Shown here: positions 37,076 to 48,065 of the stretch, one piece after another
How the letters are laid out: each line of letters begins with the position of its first letter
How positions within the stretch are numbered: the first letter of the stretch is position 1
Assembly: GCA_037975125.1 (NCBI GenBank)
Contig: CM075853.1
Span: 53,514,958-53,578,957 of the forward strand
Direction of reading: 5' to 3'
DNA length: 64,000 nucleotides
From: Latrodectus hesperus
Lineage: Eukaryota > Arthropoda > Arachnida > Araneae > Theridiidae
The notes under the pieces: model-generated
Database searches by the model: none
Seen by the model: only the letters and a program-made list of their open reading frames with translations
What the model was told of the DNA's origin: nothing
Position numbers and translations under genes: made by a program

Positions 37076-37572
37076 TAGTCGTATTTTTACTTTGTTCTTC
37101 GATGGAAATCTCTTGAAGTATTTTTTATTGTTTAGAACCTGATATTTTCGCTATAAAGAAAAACTCGAGATTCATTCATAAAATTTTGTGGAATAAATGT
37201 GTTGCCTTATTTTTTTCCTCAGAACTTTTTTAACAATTTTTACAAAGTAATTGTGAGAAGAAAGCAATATAATTTTGTTTTCATTAACTCAAGCTTAAAA
37301 TTCTTTTTTCATAAATAAATAGTAATTTCAAGATTTCAAAAATTGATTGATTTGATTTGGATTATTGATATCAAAACAAACGTATAATCAAAATTTATCA
37401 TATTTTAACTAAATTAGCTTTGGAATAAATGATTTTAATGGAAATGGAAATGAAAGAAAATTGTGAAGTAAACTACACTAGCTATTATGAATTTTATTGG
37501 CTGAAAAAAAAAGAAAATTCCCAAATGGGAAAGCTGCTCATTATGTAAAATTAATTTTCTCAATAATTTCTC

Positions 37573-37610
37573 ACCAACGTAATACACTACAATACCAACG
37601 TAATACAGTA
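37573..37610. repeat. 21-bp tandem duplication
   Basis: ACCAACGTAATACA occurs at 37573-37586 and again at 37594-37607, with a shared CTACAAT-type spacer between them. Confidence 0.85.
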
Positions 37611-37640
37611 TGTTTTTGTTTTTGTTGATATTGCATTTAA

Positions 37641-37740
37641 ATGCGGACCTTTAGTTCAACAGTTAGTGGATTCGATACCTGTCTCACACGGGAATTTTAT
37701 CACAATTTCTGGTCAATTTTGCCTTCAAGTATAAAAAAAA
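37641..37740 (+). mobile_element. possible tRNA-derived SINE head remnant
   Basis: TTAGTTCAACAGTTAG (37651-37666) looks like an A box and GGATTCGATACC (37668-37679) like a B box. They are almost touching, so the anticodon arm of the ancestral tRNA-like head would have to be deleted. No body of a known SINE follows. Confidence 0.3.
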
Positions 37741-38622
37741 TTCCTAAAGTCAAAAATAATCAATCAATCAGAAATAATCTATATAGTATATGAAGGATTA
37801 CAAAAATATATAAAGATCCTTCACACACTATACTGATTCTAAATTCTTTAATTAAAACTTGAATGACAAATAAAAAATTTGTTTCATTTACTTCATTTTC
37901 TAAATTGTGAAAGATATACTAAGAGGAAAAAGTTTTTAAATATTGAAGAGAAAAAAAAAAGAAACATTATATTATAGGAACCGTAGGATTCGGCATAAGC
38001 ATTTCCTTAAATCAGTGAAATTATTATGAATGAAGACTTTCATTTAATTGAAAGTTTTTGAAATTGTGAAAAATCACTCTTAAGTAAAATGTAAAGCATG
38101 ATGTAAACGATTAAATTTTTGCTAGTTATAAGATATGAATTTTAATAAACATATTTATGTTTAAAATGTGTTATGTAAATGTTATTTTTATTTTTACGCC
38201 ATTAAATACTGGGCATAAAAATATCATTAAATAATTTAACTTAAATGTACTAACAGTTCCTTCAATGGACTGTTTTAAACATATTTTTATAGAGCATGTA
38301 TTATGATTCTCAATGTTTTCCTAAAATGTAAATATATTTGTTTTCTCGTTATTTAAGTGAAATATCACTTAAAATGCTCATAATTTTATTACGTTGATAA
38401 TATAACCCGCATGTATGCGGTGTATAAAAATAAACCATATATATTATCGCCTTTTCCTGGTTCTTATAAATGTATGCTGCTGAGTAATATTAAACTTTTA
38501 TAAATAGCGTAAACAAATGAGATTTTCGAAATAAATTAGCATTTTCTTTGTTATCGTTAGTGAAACTTGTTTTGAATATTGAACTTTAATTTTATACTTC
38601 TTAGCAGAAAACTTATCTTAGC
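37741..38622. other. AT-rich sequence with no recognised feature
   Basis: No frame, motif or repeat of note. Confidence 0.6.
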
Positions 38623-38690
<68 letters not shown>

Positions 38691-38741
38691 GTGTGTGTGT
38701 GTGTGCGTGTGTGTGTGTGTGTGTGTGTGCGTGCGTGTGTA
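38623..38741. repeat. (TA)n-(TG)n microsatellite
   Basis: About 60 bases of TA, then about 50 bases of TG with three GC interruptions. Confidence 0.97.
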
Positions 38742-39480
38742 TAGTTATCTACTCTCATATTGAAATAATGTTTTACTGGCAGCTACATCAAATGTGTATA
38801 TACATATATAATATATATGTGTGTGGACACTAAATTGCCATAGGAATTTCTTTTATCATAAATCGGGAATAAAACTCATAAAGCATTTAATTAAGGAATA
38901 ATGATAAATTTTTTCTGCACTCATTCATTTTTATTTACATGAATTCCACTGAAAACTTTAAATATGCGATAGAAAAATTTACACTTACGTTTATACCAAG
39001 ATTATGGATTCAACTTTGATTAACTGGTTAAGCAGTTGGTATGTGTAGCAATATGGTCATTTCTATGTAATACGATGACTGATTCGACCGGGATATTATT
39101 ATTATTATTATTTTTTTTTTGAAGTGAATTCCAAACCACTTAAAGCCTCCACGACAGAGATAAGGATGGAACAGGAACTGTTAGTCGCTAACCTTGGTGG
39201 AAAGTTCTGAATACAGAAACGAATTTTGGTTTTTCTGTCAAATTAAGCAAAAAAATAGCATTTTGATTTTATATTTTCCTTTCTTTTACAGAGTATGATT
39301 AACAAACTGTGAAATAAAAAAACTAAGAGCTTGCAGTTTTTGTAATTTTCTTAATTCCGTAGTCACCATGTTATTTTCTTTTTGACCCTTCCTGACAACA
39401 GTTTAGCGATAAATTTTGTTGCAGACTGATTGTAGAAAATATTAATTTGTAATCGTGCAATTTCTGAAATTTACCGCATC
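38742..39480. other. AT-rich sequence with a short less AT-rich patch
   Basis: The patch at about 39118-39210 (CACTTAAAGCCTCCACGAC and following) is unclassified; an (ATT)n run precedes it at 39097-39111. Confidence 0.45.
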
Positions 39481-39775
39481 GCGAAAATAATTCCTCGATG
39501 TTCTTCGAGATTCCCTGTGTTCGAGGGACGCGTGCATTTTCTCTTGCCGTTTTTTATTCATCAGCGTGAACGTGTCACTGCCCAGTCACCTGTTGACTGG
39601 TGTTTAGTGACAGCGTTCGCGTGTGCGCCCGCACCGATCTCAATCTCGCGATGCCCTGGGGGTCGAGACGCCCGCACTTGCTTCACCTGGCAGCAGGACT
39701 CGTGTCGAATAAAGAGTCAACGCTGTCTTCCTTCGACTCGGAACGTTAAAAGATGTGAACTCTTTTAATACTTTA
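39481..39775. promoter_or_regulatory. GC-richer island F with a nested palindrome around an E-box
   Basis: The island contains a two-step palindrome at 39574-39611. Outer arms are GTCACT and AGTGAC; inner arms are CCAGTCA and TGACTGG around CCTGT. The centre includes CACCTG, a Snail/bHLH-type E-box. GC-rich text such as GTGTGCGCCCGCACCG follows near 39621. One frame is rich in cysteine codons but lacks an ATG. Reading it as regulatory DNA is an inference. Confidence 0.35.
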
Positions 39776-40370
39776 GACTTCGAATTTTTTAAATCATTCT
39801 CTTTAATTCTGGGGAATAAAAAAACATGAGCAGTTGTTTTCCTTATAGTTTGAATATTTCCTTCAAATTAATAAAAATTCATGTTTGCTTTTTTATTTTT
39901 GTGTATTTACTAAGCCTCTCTCTTCAATACTACAAGAGAGTCAAGTACAGTACAGTTCATAAACACACACACTGATTGTTAACACTTTTCTTATATTTTC
40001 TTATGATTTAATTGCACAATATATCTCTCATTTAAATACAATATCAATTAGTTTGCTTTTACATAACGTTTCTAATAATTTAATAAAATTACACCCAACA
40101 GGTAAACAAACACTGTTGATTTTTAATAACTAAAACAACTTAGTTTAATAAATATGCATATTTGAGCAAAACTTTCCTCTATTTGATTCTATTCTTTTCA
40201 ACAACCACAAAGTTGGGTTTTGTGAGAGTATCACGACAATAATCATATCAATAATATTTAATTAAAAAAGTAAAGGCATCAGTTTTATTTGTAATTTACA
40301 AAATGAATTAAACAAAATTTTTGCTGTAATTATTAAGATAAATTACACTACTTATACTGATTGAAATTTT
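39776..40370. other. AT-rich sequence with no recognised feature
   Basis: Nothing was identified. Confidence 0.6.
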
Positions 40371-40441
40371 ATATATGTGTGTGTGTGAATGTATATGTAT
40401 GTATGTGTGTATGCATGTATGTATGTGTATGTGTGTGTGTC
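40371..40441. repeat. imperfect (TG)n/(TATG)n microsatellite
   Basis: Alternating TG and GTAT units with several substitutions. Confidence 0.9.
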
Positions 40442-40849
40442 TGAAATTATAAACATGCATACACAGCTATATACATATTATTATTGTTGTTATTATTAAA
40501 TATCGATATTTTGTAAGAAATTTGCCTTTATTAAGATGATTTCTCCCAGAATATTTTTTCTTAAAACGTTGTTCAATGTTGGACAAATTAGTGCAAATTT
40601 TTAATAAAGTCAACTTGTGTGCATATTTACTGATATTATTAAAACTTTGAATTTTAAATAAGTAAATCAATTTTAATGATTTCTAATCAAATTTCTAATT
40701 ACAAAAGTAAAGTCGAGGAAAAAATTGTCAAATATTTACACCAGGATTTTAAAGCACCTTTCAAAAGTTAATTCTAATAAAAAAAAGTAATTTATGATTT
40801 AAAAAAGCAGTTACTAGATAAAATTTAATTAATTATTTATTGAGAGAAT

Positions 40850-41240
40850 ACAGGCAGTTTGGGACTTTCCCGATAGCATACTATATTATTTTCCTTCCCC
40901 CTTTTTAAAAAAAAAACTATCTCTCAGTCAATTTGAATGACGTAGGGAGGGCTCTCTCCACCCCCAATCGTATCATGCCGAGCGTGACGCCATAGGGAAA
41001 ACGATAAAGAAATTACACGGAGTTGTGACCCTTACAATATGCTCTTACGGGCTTATTAGTTGTGTGACAAACAATTGGATAACTTGAACGAATAAAAGAA
41101 GCGGAGAGGGGAGGGGACAGGGTGTCGAATTACTCAGAGAAGAGTCGTTAATAATCCGTGTCATCGTCGCTCCCGCTGCTCTTTTCACTTTTCTTCACTC
41201 GGGAGCGGGCAAAAATTTAGAAAAGGAATGCTTCCTCATG
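40850..41240. promoter_or_regulatory. GC-richer island G with a perfect kappaB-type site
   Basis: GGGACTTTCC at 40861-40870 matches the classical NF-kappaB/Rel (Dorsal, Dif) binding sequence exactly. Further on are AATGACGTAGG near 40937 (a CREB/ATF-like TGACGT core), GAGCGTGACGCC near 40980 and a GGAGAGGGGAGGGGACAGGG purine stretch near 41104. No protein frame is supported. One site can occur by chance; use as a Rel target is inference. Confidence 0.33.
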
Positions 41241-42029
41241 CATGGAAATGCTTCTAAATCCATACTAATGAATTCACAATCAATTTTTCTGTAACAAATT
41301 ATTTGTTATATAATATATTATTCATTTTATATTAAACATATTTTTTTAAAAATATATATTTGTTGAAATTTAAGTTTTTATACAATTTATATAGTTTTGT
41401 TCCTTCGCTTAGCTTCTCAAATAATACTAGAATTAATTGATTTATATAATTTTTATTTTTTAATTTTTTAAAATAACATGTACATTAACATTTCATAATG
41501 GAATTTATTTTATATTAACTAGTTTTAATGTTAATATATAATATTTCTAAATATTGCTTTTTAACTAAAATAATTATTTTTTTTTTTTTACCAAAAAGTT
41601 TACCAATTAATAAAGTTTTTTTTACCGATTAATCAATTAGAAAATAAAGAAAGTTTCTTTATAGAAAAAGTAAAAAAGAGTTCTTTAACAATTTTTTAAA
41701 AACATTTTACTTTTTGTATAATAGCTTGTATGTAATATAAATGCACATTTTCAGTATTTATTTCAACCTCATAATGCAGACAAGTTTTTCTATGCTATTT
41801 TGATTCATAAAATCATTAAGCCTTAAGACTAGATAATAAGAGAATTTGATAAGTGATTTTGAAATGGTAATGGTAGAGATCATCAATATTATTTCCAAAT
41901 AAGGTATTTTAATATACGTATTTTTATAAATTGAATATAGTTTCGATCAATAATTTCCTACATCACATTTTTTTAAAATTACTTACAGAAATTCTATACA
42001 AAATATAAACTTAATTTAATTTGTTGATA
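41241..42029. other. AT-rich sequence with no recognised feature
   Basis: Only A and T runs. Confidence 0.6.
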
Positions 42030-42250
42030 TCCCTTTTAAGGAAAACGAACTTCACGGATCAGTAGCTTTCCAAAGGAAAGATGATACCGCGCACGTGCGG
42101 TTTTACGCTCACGAGCACATGCAAGGATTGCTTGAAACAAATAGTTGCGTAAAAAATCATAAAGTATATCACCTGGACTGATCGGAAAATGTCCTTGCCA
42201 TGGGGAGCAGCATAAGAGAGTTTCGCCAAAAGAAATAAGGAGCACTTATG
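42030..42250. promoter_or_regulatory. GC-richer island H with CACGTG palindrome
   Basis: CGCACGTGCG forms a 10-bp perfect palindrome around a CACGTG E-box (42092-42097). GTTGCGTAAAAAATCATAAA follows near 42144, with a bZIP-like TTGCGTAA and an ATCATAAA homeodomain-like core. Minus-strand frames cross it but look like chance openings. Confidence 0.3.
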
Positions 42251-42794
42251 TGTCATACAAATGATTTAATAGTTTTTACGATTAGATTCATGAAATATTT
42301 CAATTTTCAGAAGACGAAACTTGATTACATAATATTTTCATTCTCATACTTTACGTTTAATTAAATAAATATTAATGTTATTCCCAAAATAAACAAAATT
42401 ATTTTTTAAACAGTCAACAGTTACAGTTATTTAGTTCTAGAACATATTAATTTCGAATTGTTGAATTAAAATAATTTAATGTCACTTTTCAAACATTTTT
42501 ATTTTCCTACTTATATATTCAGATATTTTTCTAACACAAAAATTTAAAGATCTGACAATATATAATATTTAAATTAAAGAACTTAAAACTCGCATTACTC
42601 AATGAAACCTGATCCAAAATTGCAGACCTTACTCAGCACTTGTATTTACTTAATTTTTTACACTGATTTAATAAAGTTACTAAAAGATAAATATTCATGT
42701 TATGAGATATCAGTTCTTACTTAATCTCTTACATGCAATACATTTTCAAAACAAAGAAAAAAATCATCAAAATTTTAAATACAAGAGATATGGT

Positions 42795-43215
42795 TTGGGT
42801 CATGATTGCCTGGTTGGTTAGGAAGTCATTTTATTATCAAAAGTAGTAAATTTGATTCTAGACTTAACTGAAGAACTGTCGCGTTCAGTGTAGAGGGTTG
42901 GGGCACGCTATATCCCGTGGTAGTTATGTCCTCCAAGTGAAATAATACCTTTGGTGATGGCATGTCAAGTTTTATATTAAATGGTCTTCTGCTTGATCCT
43001 TCCATCTATATTACGAAGACTCCCACTTGGCTGCTTAGGAAGTTTCACTAAGAAGTGTTTGACCATCTATCCTACAGACCCGACCTTGCACCCAGCGCGG
43101 TCTAACTGGTAGACCCTAACTTAGTGCTAGCAACAGGAAAATATGATGGTGCAACAACAACTACCATTTAGTGGTAGAGTATGTTCTCACATAGGGTACT
43201 TAATTTAGAAACTAG
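42795..43215 (+). mobile_element. tRNA-derived SINE, carrying a 59-bp mariner fragment
   Basis: The head has an A-box-like TTGCCTGGTTGGTTAGG (42806-42822) and a degenerate B box, AATTTGATTCTAG (42849-42861). The body shares TCCTCCAAGTGAAAT, GGTCTTCTG, ATTACGAA and GATGGTGCAACAACA with the copy at 63.7 kb, in the same order, which defines a family. At 43039-43097 the body is interrupted by 59 bases that belong to a mariner transposase gene and are absent from the other copy. Downstream body text resumes at once. There is no poly-A tail; the end lies near a GTGGTAGAGTATGTTCTC stretch. Confidence 0.8.
43039..43097 (+). mobile_element. 59-bp mariner transposase fragment inside the SINE
   Basis: The segment matches 32844-32902 at 57 of 59 positions with no gap. 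It includes the same in-frame TAA that replaces the conserved Trp codon in the 32.2-kb mariner copy. It has no terminal repeat and no TA flank, so it did not arrive by transposition of its own. Confidence 0.93.
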
Positions 43216-43647
43216 GAAAAAGTTCACATTTTTATTTTTCAAAATACATTGGGTTTAAAAATACATTTATAGAAAATTTTAAAATTTTCAAAATTTACAA
43301 GTTTAAAACTGTTTATAAGTAGTAAGGTAAAATTTGAGGAAGCCTTCCACTGAGAACCATATTTTATCATTAAAAGTTAAAAATTATTTAGTTCATTTTT
43401 CTTATTCAACAAATGAGGATACATATCTGCTGCTCATTGCATAAAAGGGAATGGCTAAGATTTTATTACTTTTTAAGAGTGAAACATTTATTGAAACAAT
43501 TTTATTCTAAATTTCAAGAGATTTTTTTTTCCTTTTTTAGCCTAATTATATCATTTGTGAATAAAGAGAAATACTTTTTACTGAGATATATAAGAGCTTT
43601 TAAATTGACTGACTTTAGCAAGGATTCTTGTGTTTTGATTTCGTGAG

Positions 43648-43650
<3 letters not shown>

Positions 43651-43742
<92 letters not shown>
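43651..43742. repeat. (TA)n microsatellite
   Basis: About 92 bases of TA with two TACA interruptions. Confidence 0.97.
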
Positions 43743-44229
43743 ATACTATAATTTATGAAATTTTAAAAATTCAACTACAGTACTTTATTCTTGATTTTTT
43801 TAATGTACCATAACAAAATAGAGTAATAAAATTTCTTTCATACATGTTCAAAAATATTATTTAAAATTTCTAGCTAAAATATGCCATTAAAAAGTCAAGA
43901 ATTTTTCATTTAGTGAGTGAAACATTTTTATATATATTTTATGATGTGTATTTGAATGTAATAATCCGGAATAATTTCCTATATTACCTACAGTACTCTT
44001 TCTATTTTCTTTCAAAGTTATTTTTTAACGTTCAACTAAAAAATCGATAAGCTCAAAATTTATTTTAAAAAAAAATAACCTGTTAAAAACTTATTAAAAC
44101 AAGACTTCATGAAATTTTCACAAAAGAATATGTGATTTATTTTAAAATAATCACCTTCATTTACTTAAGATAAATAATCTTTATCCCTAAAGAATGAGAA
44201 ATCCAGTTCTTTTTCATTTGTCAGCAATT
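43743..44229. other. AT-rich sequence with no recognised feature
   Basis: Nothing was identified. Confidence 0.6.
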
Positions 44230-44480
44230 AAGTAAGTCGTTTCCAATGGTCCTGGAAAGCTACGTGTCAGATTTTCAGTTGAGAGTGAAAATGATTTCTC
44301 CTCAATAACGTTCGCTCATCCTCCTACTCAGTTGGGTGGTCCAAAGATGAAGGGTGGAGATTACCGCAGGGCGTTCCCGGGGCGAGCCTCTCTGGCTTTC
44401 CCCGGCAGCAGCTCCTCTTCGGTGCAGTTGACAACTGTCGTTTCAAATCCACGCGCACTTTTGTTAACGATTCCCTTTGT
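44230..44480. promoter_or_regulatory. GC-richer island I, candidate conserved non-coding element
   Basis: Contains GGGCGTTCCCGGGGCGAGCC near 44370, CCCCGGCAGCAGCTCCTC near 44400 with a CAGCTC E-box-like core, and GTTGACAACTGTCG near 44428, which includes a TTGACAACTGTC stretch with a Meis-like TGACA. No reading frame is supported. Confidence 0.3.
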
Positions 44481-44689
44481 TCTACTGATTTTTTATTAAT
44501 CGTTGAATTTTGAAATTAAGAAATATAACATTTTAAATAGGTTTTTATTTTTGAAATTTATTTTCACAATCACTTTGTTCCTACCTGTTAATCCATTATA
44601 TATTTAAAATAAATATGAAGGAAATTAAAAAAAATAATGTATCTTGAGATAAGAGTATGATGTTTTGAATTTAAATTATAAAATGTGGA

Positions 44690-45512
44690 ATTTCTGGATA
44701 TTATTCATCACCAAAAAACCAGCTTTTGCCGAGACATGTGGCTCAACGCAAAATATTTTCTAAAATCCTGTATGAAAACCATTTAGCAGGATATAAATGG
44801 AAATACATTGTGACCCTTGATGAAGCATGGGTTTACCTAAATGACTGCAACAAAAAAAGGTCTATTTACTATAGGAAACGAGGAGGAAAAAATGTACAAA
44901 CCTGGTTCCGTCAATGTAAAGAAAGTTTGAGTAAGGGGTTTATGATAGTCTCACAGGTTTCTCCTACAATGGGAAATTAAAAATAAAAAGAGTAGAAAAA
45001 AATGTTAAAATCAACTCATCATACTATCAGGAGAAGATTTTACATCCAATATTTACAGAAGAAATTCCACTTCTTTATCCCAAAGACTTTCAAAGAGTGA
45101 AACTTCATCAAGACAAAGCTACAAATGATACTTCGAAAACTACCACTGCATTCCTTGAAAAAAATGAGGACTAATACAGGTATTGCATATATACGTTTTC
45201 AACATATTCCTGTGAAGTCCCCTGACGTTTTACCTATGGACTATTGTGCCTTTGGTCTGCTAGAAAGAGCTCTTTCTAAACGCAAACCCACCACGATGGA
45301 TGGACTCTGGAAAGTAGTGGAAAAGGAATGGAAAGCGATACCCCTGGAAATTTTATGAAAAGCTCTTATATCATGGAAATCACGATGCAGACTTATAATC
45401 CAGAAAAACAACTATCAGATCGAACATTTATATAAAAAATAGTCTTTACATTTTAAACATTAATTAAACTGCCCCAAAATCGTTCTAAAAATGTGTTAAT
45501 ACCCTCCTGTAT
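44690..45512 (+). pseudogene. mariner-family transposase, rosa-like (DD41D) lineage, 5'-truncated and broken
   Basis: The first frame reads PRHVAQRKIFSKILYENHLA followed by IVTLDEAWVYLNDCNKKRS, with the first catalytic Asp in LDEAW (codon 44819). A frameshift near 44965 leads into a frame with KINSSYYQEKILHPIF and VKLHQDKA, carrying the second Asp (45112). One extra A in an A run near 45160 shifts the frame again into FQHIPVKSPDVLPMDYCAFG with the third Asp (45239). Correcting that one base leaves 41 residues between the second and third Asp, the DD41D spacing described for rosa-type mariners. The C-terminal part ALSKRKPTTMDGLWKVVEKE is well preserved. The right terminus is probably the text ending TACCCTCCTGTA near 45511. 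No matching left terminus or N-terminal DNA-binding domain was found. Confidence 0.82.
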
Positions 45513-45984
45513 TTAAAACAAGCATAATAATTTCCATTTGTGTAGCTAATTTCTTCAAATGAAAGACTTTAATTGTATCATAGAATTAAAAGATTAATTC
45601 ATCAAAAAACGAAATGTAAGCAATTTGAATAATGATAATTTTTGAAGTTATTAATTCTTAGTAATTTATTTTTTTTTTTTCCTTTTCATTAAATTATATC
45701 ATTCCATTGAATTTTTTTTTATTCTAATCAAATGTTTAGTTATATTTTTATTATTAAACTTTTATATTATCAATATACATCTCTCTTTCTCTCTCTTACT
45801 TTATAAAGCATTAGCTTACCCGTAGCGAATTTATGTGATCTTAGGAAGGAAGTTAAAGACAACTCGTTTTAAGAATAAATTTTACATGGCGCAGTTTTCA
45901 TTGAAATGTATTCATTTTCACATGGAAAACATTTCATGATATCATTTTAATTCTATTTATTTCTTCGAGTGCTTGTGGACGCAC
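45513..45984. other. AT-rich sequence; possible end of the Helitron copy
   Basis: Includes a CTCTCTTTCTCTCTC run at about 45783-45797. The helicase motifs that should follow the Helitron relic on the minus strand (Walker A and beyond) are not recognisable here. Confidence 0.45.
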
Positions 45985-48065
45985 GATAGCTTTATTTTAG
46001 TTTTGTGTAGCAATGTGTTTCACGTTACAAATCCAGATTATAAGCATCATTTGTAGATAGTTTTTTACATGCATTCCTATCTTCAACAATTCCTTGTAAG
46101 CGATTGCCAAACACATATACTTGCTCGAATCCAACGATTTTTTATACATGTTTCGTATGGATTGCATATCCCGATTCATTGCCCCCCCCCAAAAAAAACG
46201 CAAGATGTTGAATTTCTTCAAAGGTCTTTCATTGGATGGGAAATATATATTGTAAATAATATTTCAAATAACATACGTATTTGCTGTAGTTGATCAGTAT
46301 TTGATACATCAGTCATGCTGTGTTCCAATTTTCATCGTTTTCCAAAAAATTTAATTCTTCGCAAGCTTTTCTGTCTATAACACATACTCCATAATTTATT
46401 GTTTTCAGTTCTTTGAAGGATTTCGGTCCACATATGTTAAATAAGAGTTGGTAATCACAATTACAAATTTCTTGATTCAGATATCTTTCAACTGGTTTTT
46501 TCTATTTATGGAGTATTCCATGTTTAGTACTTTGATGCTTCTGAGTAAAGTAGCATTATTGCGAACAAACCATTTGTGAACAATGATAGAACGGATTTAA
46601 CGTTGTTTACAATGGCTAAAATACTTTTCCGTGTACATTTTCCCTTGTTGTTGTTCTTATGACACTTGGACTAGCTAAGCTCGCTGGTGGGCGACTATGC
46701 GAAATTAAGTTAGAAGGGTGAGTCTTGTTGAATTAGAGCACCAAGAAGGTGAAAGTATGTCTTTGCTCTAAGACTCTTACGATAGATGGCCCCACTAGAG
46801 CAACCACTCCTGACCCCACTCCTTCAATTTTGACTTCAATTTGGAGGGGGAGTAAATTTTCTCCAGACCATTACACTCATGGTAACTGCTTAGTGACCGA
46901 CCACGGGACTTTCAATTCCACAGATTTAACGAGCACATATATCGCATATACTCGGTAGATCTTTAACGGCATTAGGAATCGAGGCATTAGGAAGCCTTTT
47001 TTTTAAATACACGAGTCGTTCATTTTTAAGATACACAGCCAAATAAACAGCTATTAGATTATGTTAATAAATTAGAAACAAGAAAATACACCATAATTTC
47101 ATTGCTACTAATACAGCTTGCCAATTTATATCATTTGATTTCATTAATAGGTGCATACACATTTTCCACTCCAAAAACTTCCACATCACTTCCTTTCTTG
47201 ATATATTTCCAAATTTATTTGTTCAATTTTGCTGAATTGCAATATTCGACAATGATTTGTGTTTTGAACGCTTTGAGAATAGTTTTCGATACGGTACACA
47301 CAACCAACGATTATAATCTTCAATATCATTATTATGTACATTTAGAAAATTACTTTGCCACCATCTTAGTGGATCGTTGATGACATTAAGGATATCCATC
47401 ATTTTCAGTGATAATTTTAGCATGTGAGTCTCTTTCATAATTTATGTATTTTACACCCTTCATGCAGAAAGTATTGCTGTTAATCAAGCCATATCGAGCA
47501 TGAATAAGCGATTGGATCAATGCCAACATCTGGTATTGCTGCTGAGATGAATTAAAAAAGTATGTTGGTGTAAATTTGTCGATCAATTAAATCAAATGAG
47601 CATGGTGCTTTTTTTTGCCATTCAGTGGAATACATCTAACAGCATGTCTCCCCACAAGCATTATTTTTGATAATGAAATCCATCATATACTTCAATTTTT
47701 GTTTGAACACACATGTGATGACGTAATGACAATCTGAAGATGACTGTCCAAGCAGTTGAAGTATAATTTCATCCATCGTAAGGGATTGTACGCGAATGTT
47801 TTGAAAAAAAATCTGGATAATTGTTTGTGCGAGCATAAATCATTGGATTTTACACGGATTCAAGTACATGCCATGGACTTCCAGCGAAAGTAGCTGACAA
47901 TATCATCATTTCCTCAGCTCTTTTGGCAAGCCCTGAACAACAATTGAATTGAATGAAGTAATATATTATTTTGTAACCACTTTGGTTTGATCCAGTCAAA
48001 TGTAGAAAAGTTGTTCCGTTTCAATTCTTCCCTACATATTGACGATGCATGTATGGAACAATTTA
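45985..48065 (-). pseudogene. Helitron Rep/helicase (RepHel), decayed and interrupted
   Basis: Reading the minus strand from 48065 downwards gives, in shifting frames, the expected order of a Helitron protein. LSATFAGSPWHVLES and YARTNNYPDFFSKH precede LLGQSSSDCHYVITCVFKQK and LKYMMDFIIKNN. The HUH motif of the Rep endonuclease follows as HAHLI (47596-47607), directly before LIDKFTPT. Next come NSNTFCMKG, IITENDGYP, NNDIEDYNRWLCVPY and a KYIKKGSDVEVFGVENVYAP stretch, then ISSNE. After a SINE-like insertion come LLYSEASKY, ICGPKSFKELKTINYGV, ACEELNFLENDENWNTA and MCLAIAYKELLKIGMHV. These match the Rep-to-helicase linker of animal Helitrons. The Walker A/B helicase motifs are missing, so the copy is truncated as well as full of stops and frameshifts. 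Helitrons replicate by rolling circle through the HUH nuclease; this copy cannot. Confidence 0.85.
46655..46990 (-). mobile_element. SINE-like dispersed repeat nested in the Helitron relic
   Basis: This non-AT-rich block separates two parts of the Helitron reading (before ISSNE...KNERLVYLKK and after LLYSEASKY). Read on the minus strand it begins with GCCTCGATTCCTAATGCCG, which resembles a B box. It continues through GGAGTGGGGTCAGGAGTGG, and ends with AAGTGTCATAAGAACAACAA, followed by CAAGGG. The AACAACAA end recalls the tail of the SINE family at 42.8 kb. An A-box head is not visible, so the copy is probably 5'-truncated. The type assignment rests on general SINE layout and wording, not on a clear head. 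Confidence 0.55.

Noticed and set aside
39517..39768. Cysteine-rich frame that could suggest a small secreted cystine-knot peptide
   Set aside because: No ATG, no signal peptide, irregular cysteine spacing, and it overlaps a palindromic GC-rich island; most likely chance.
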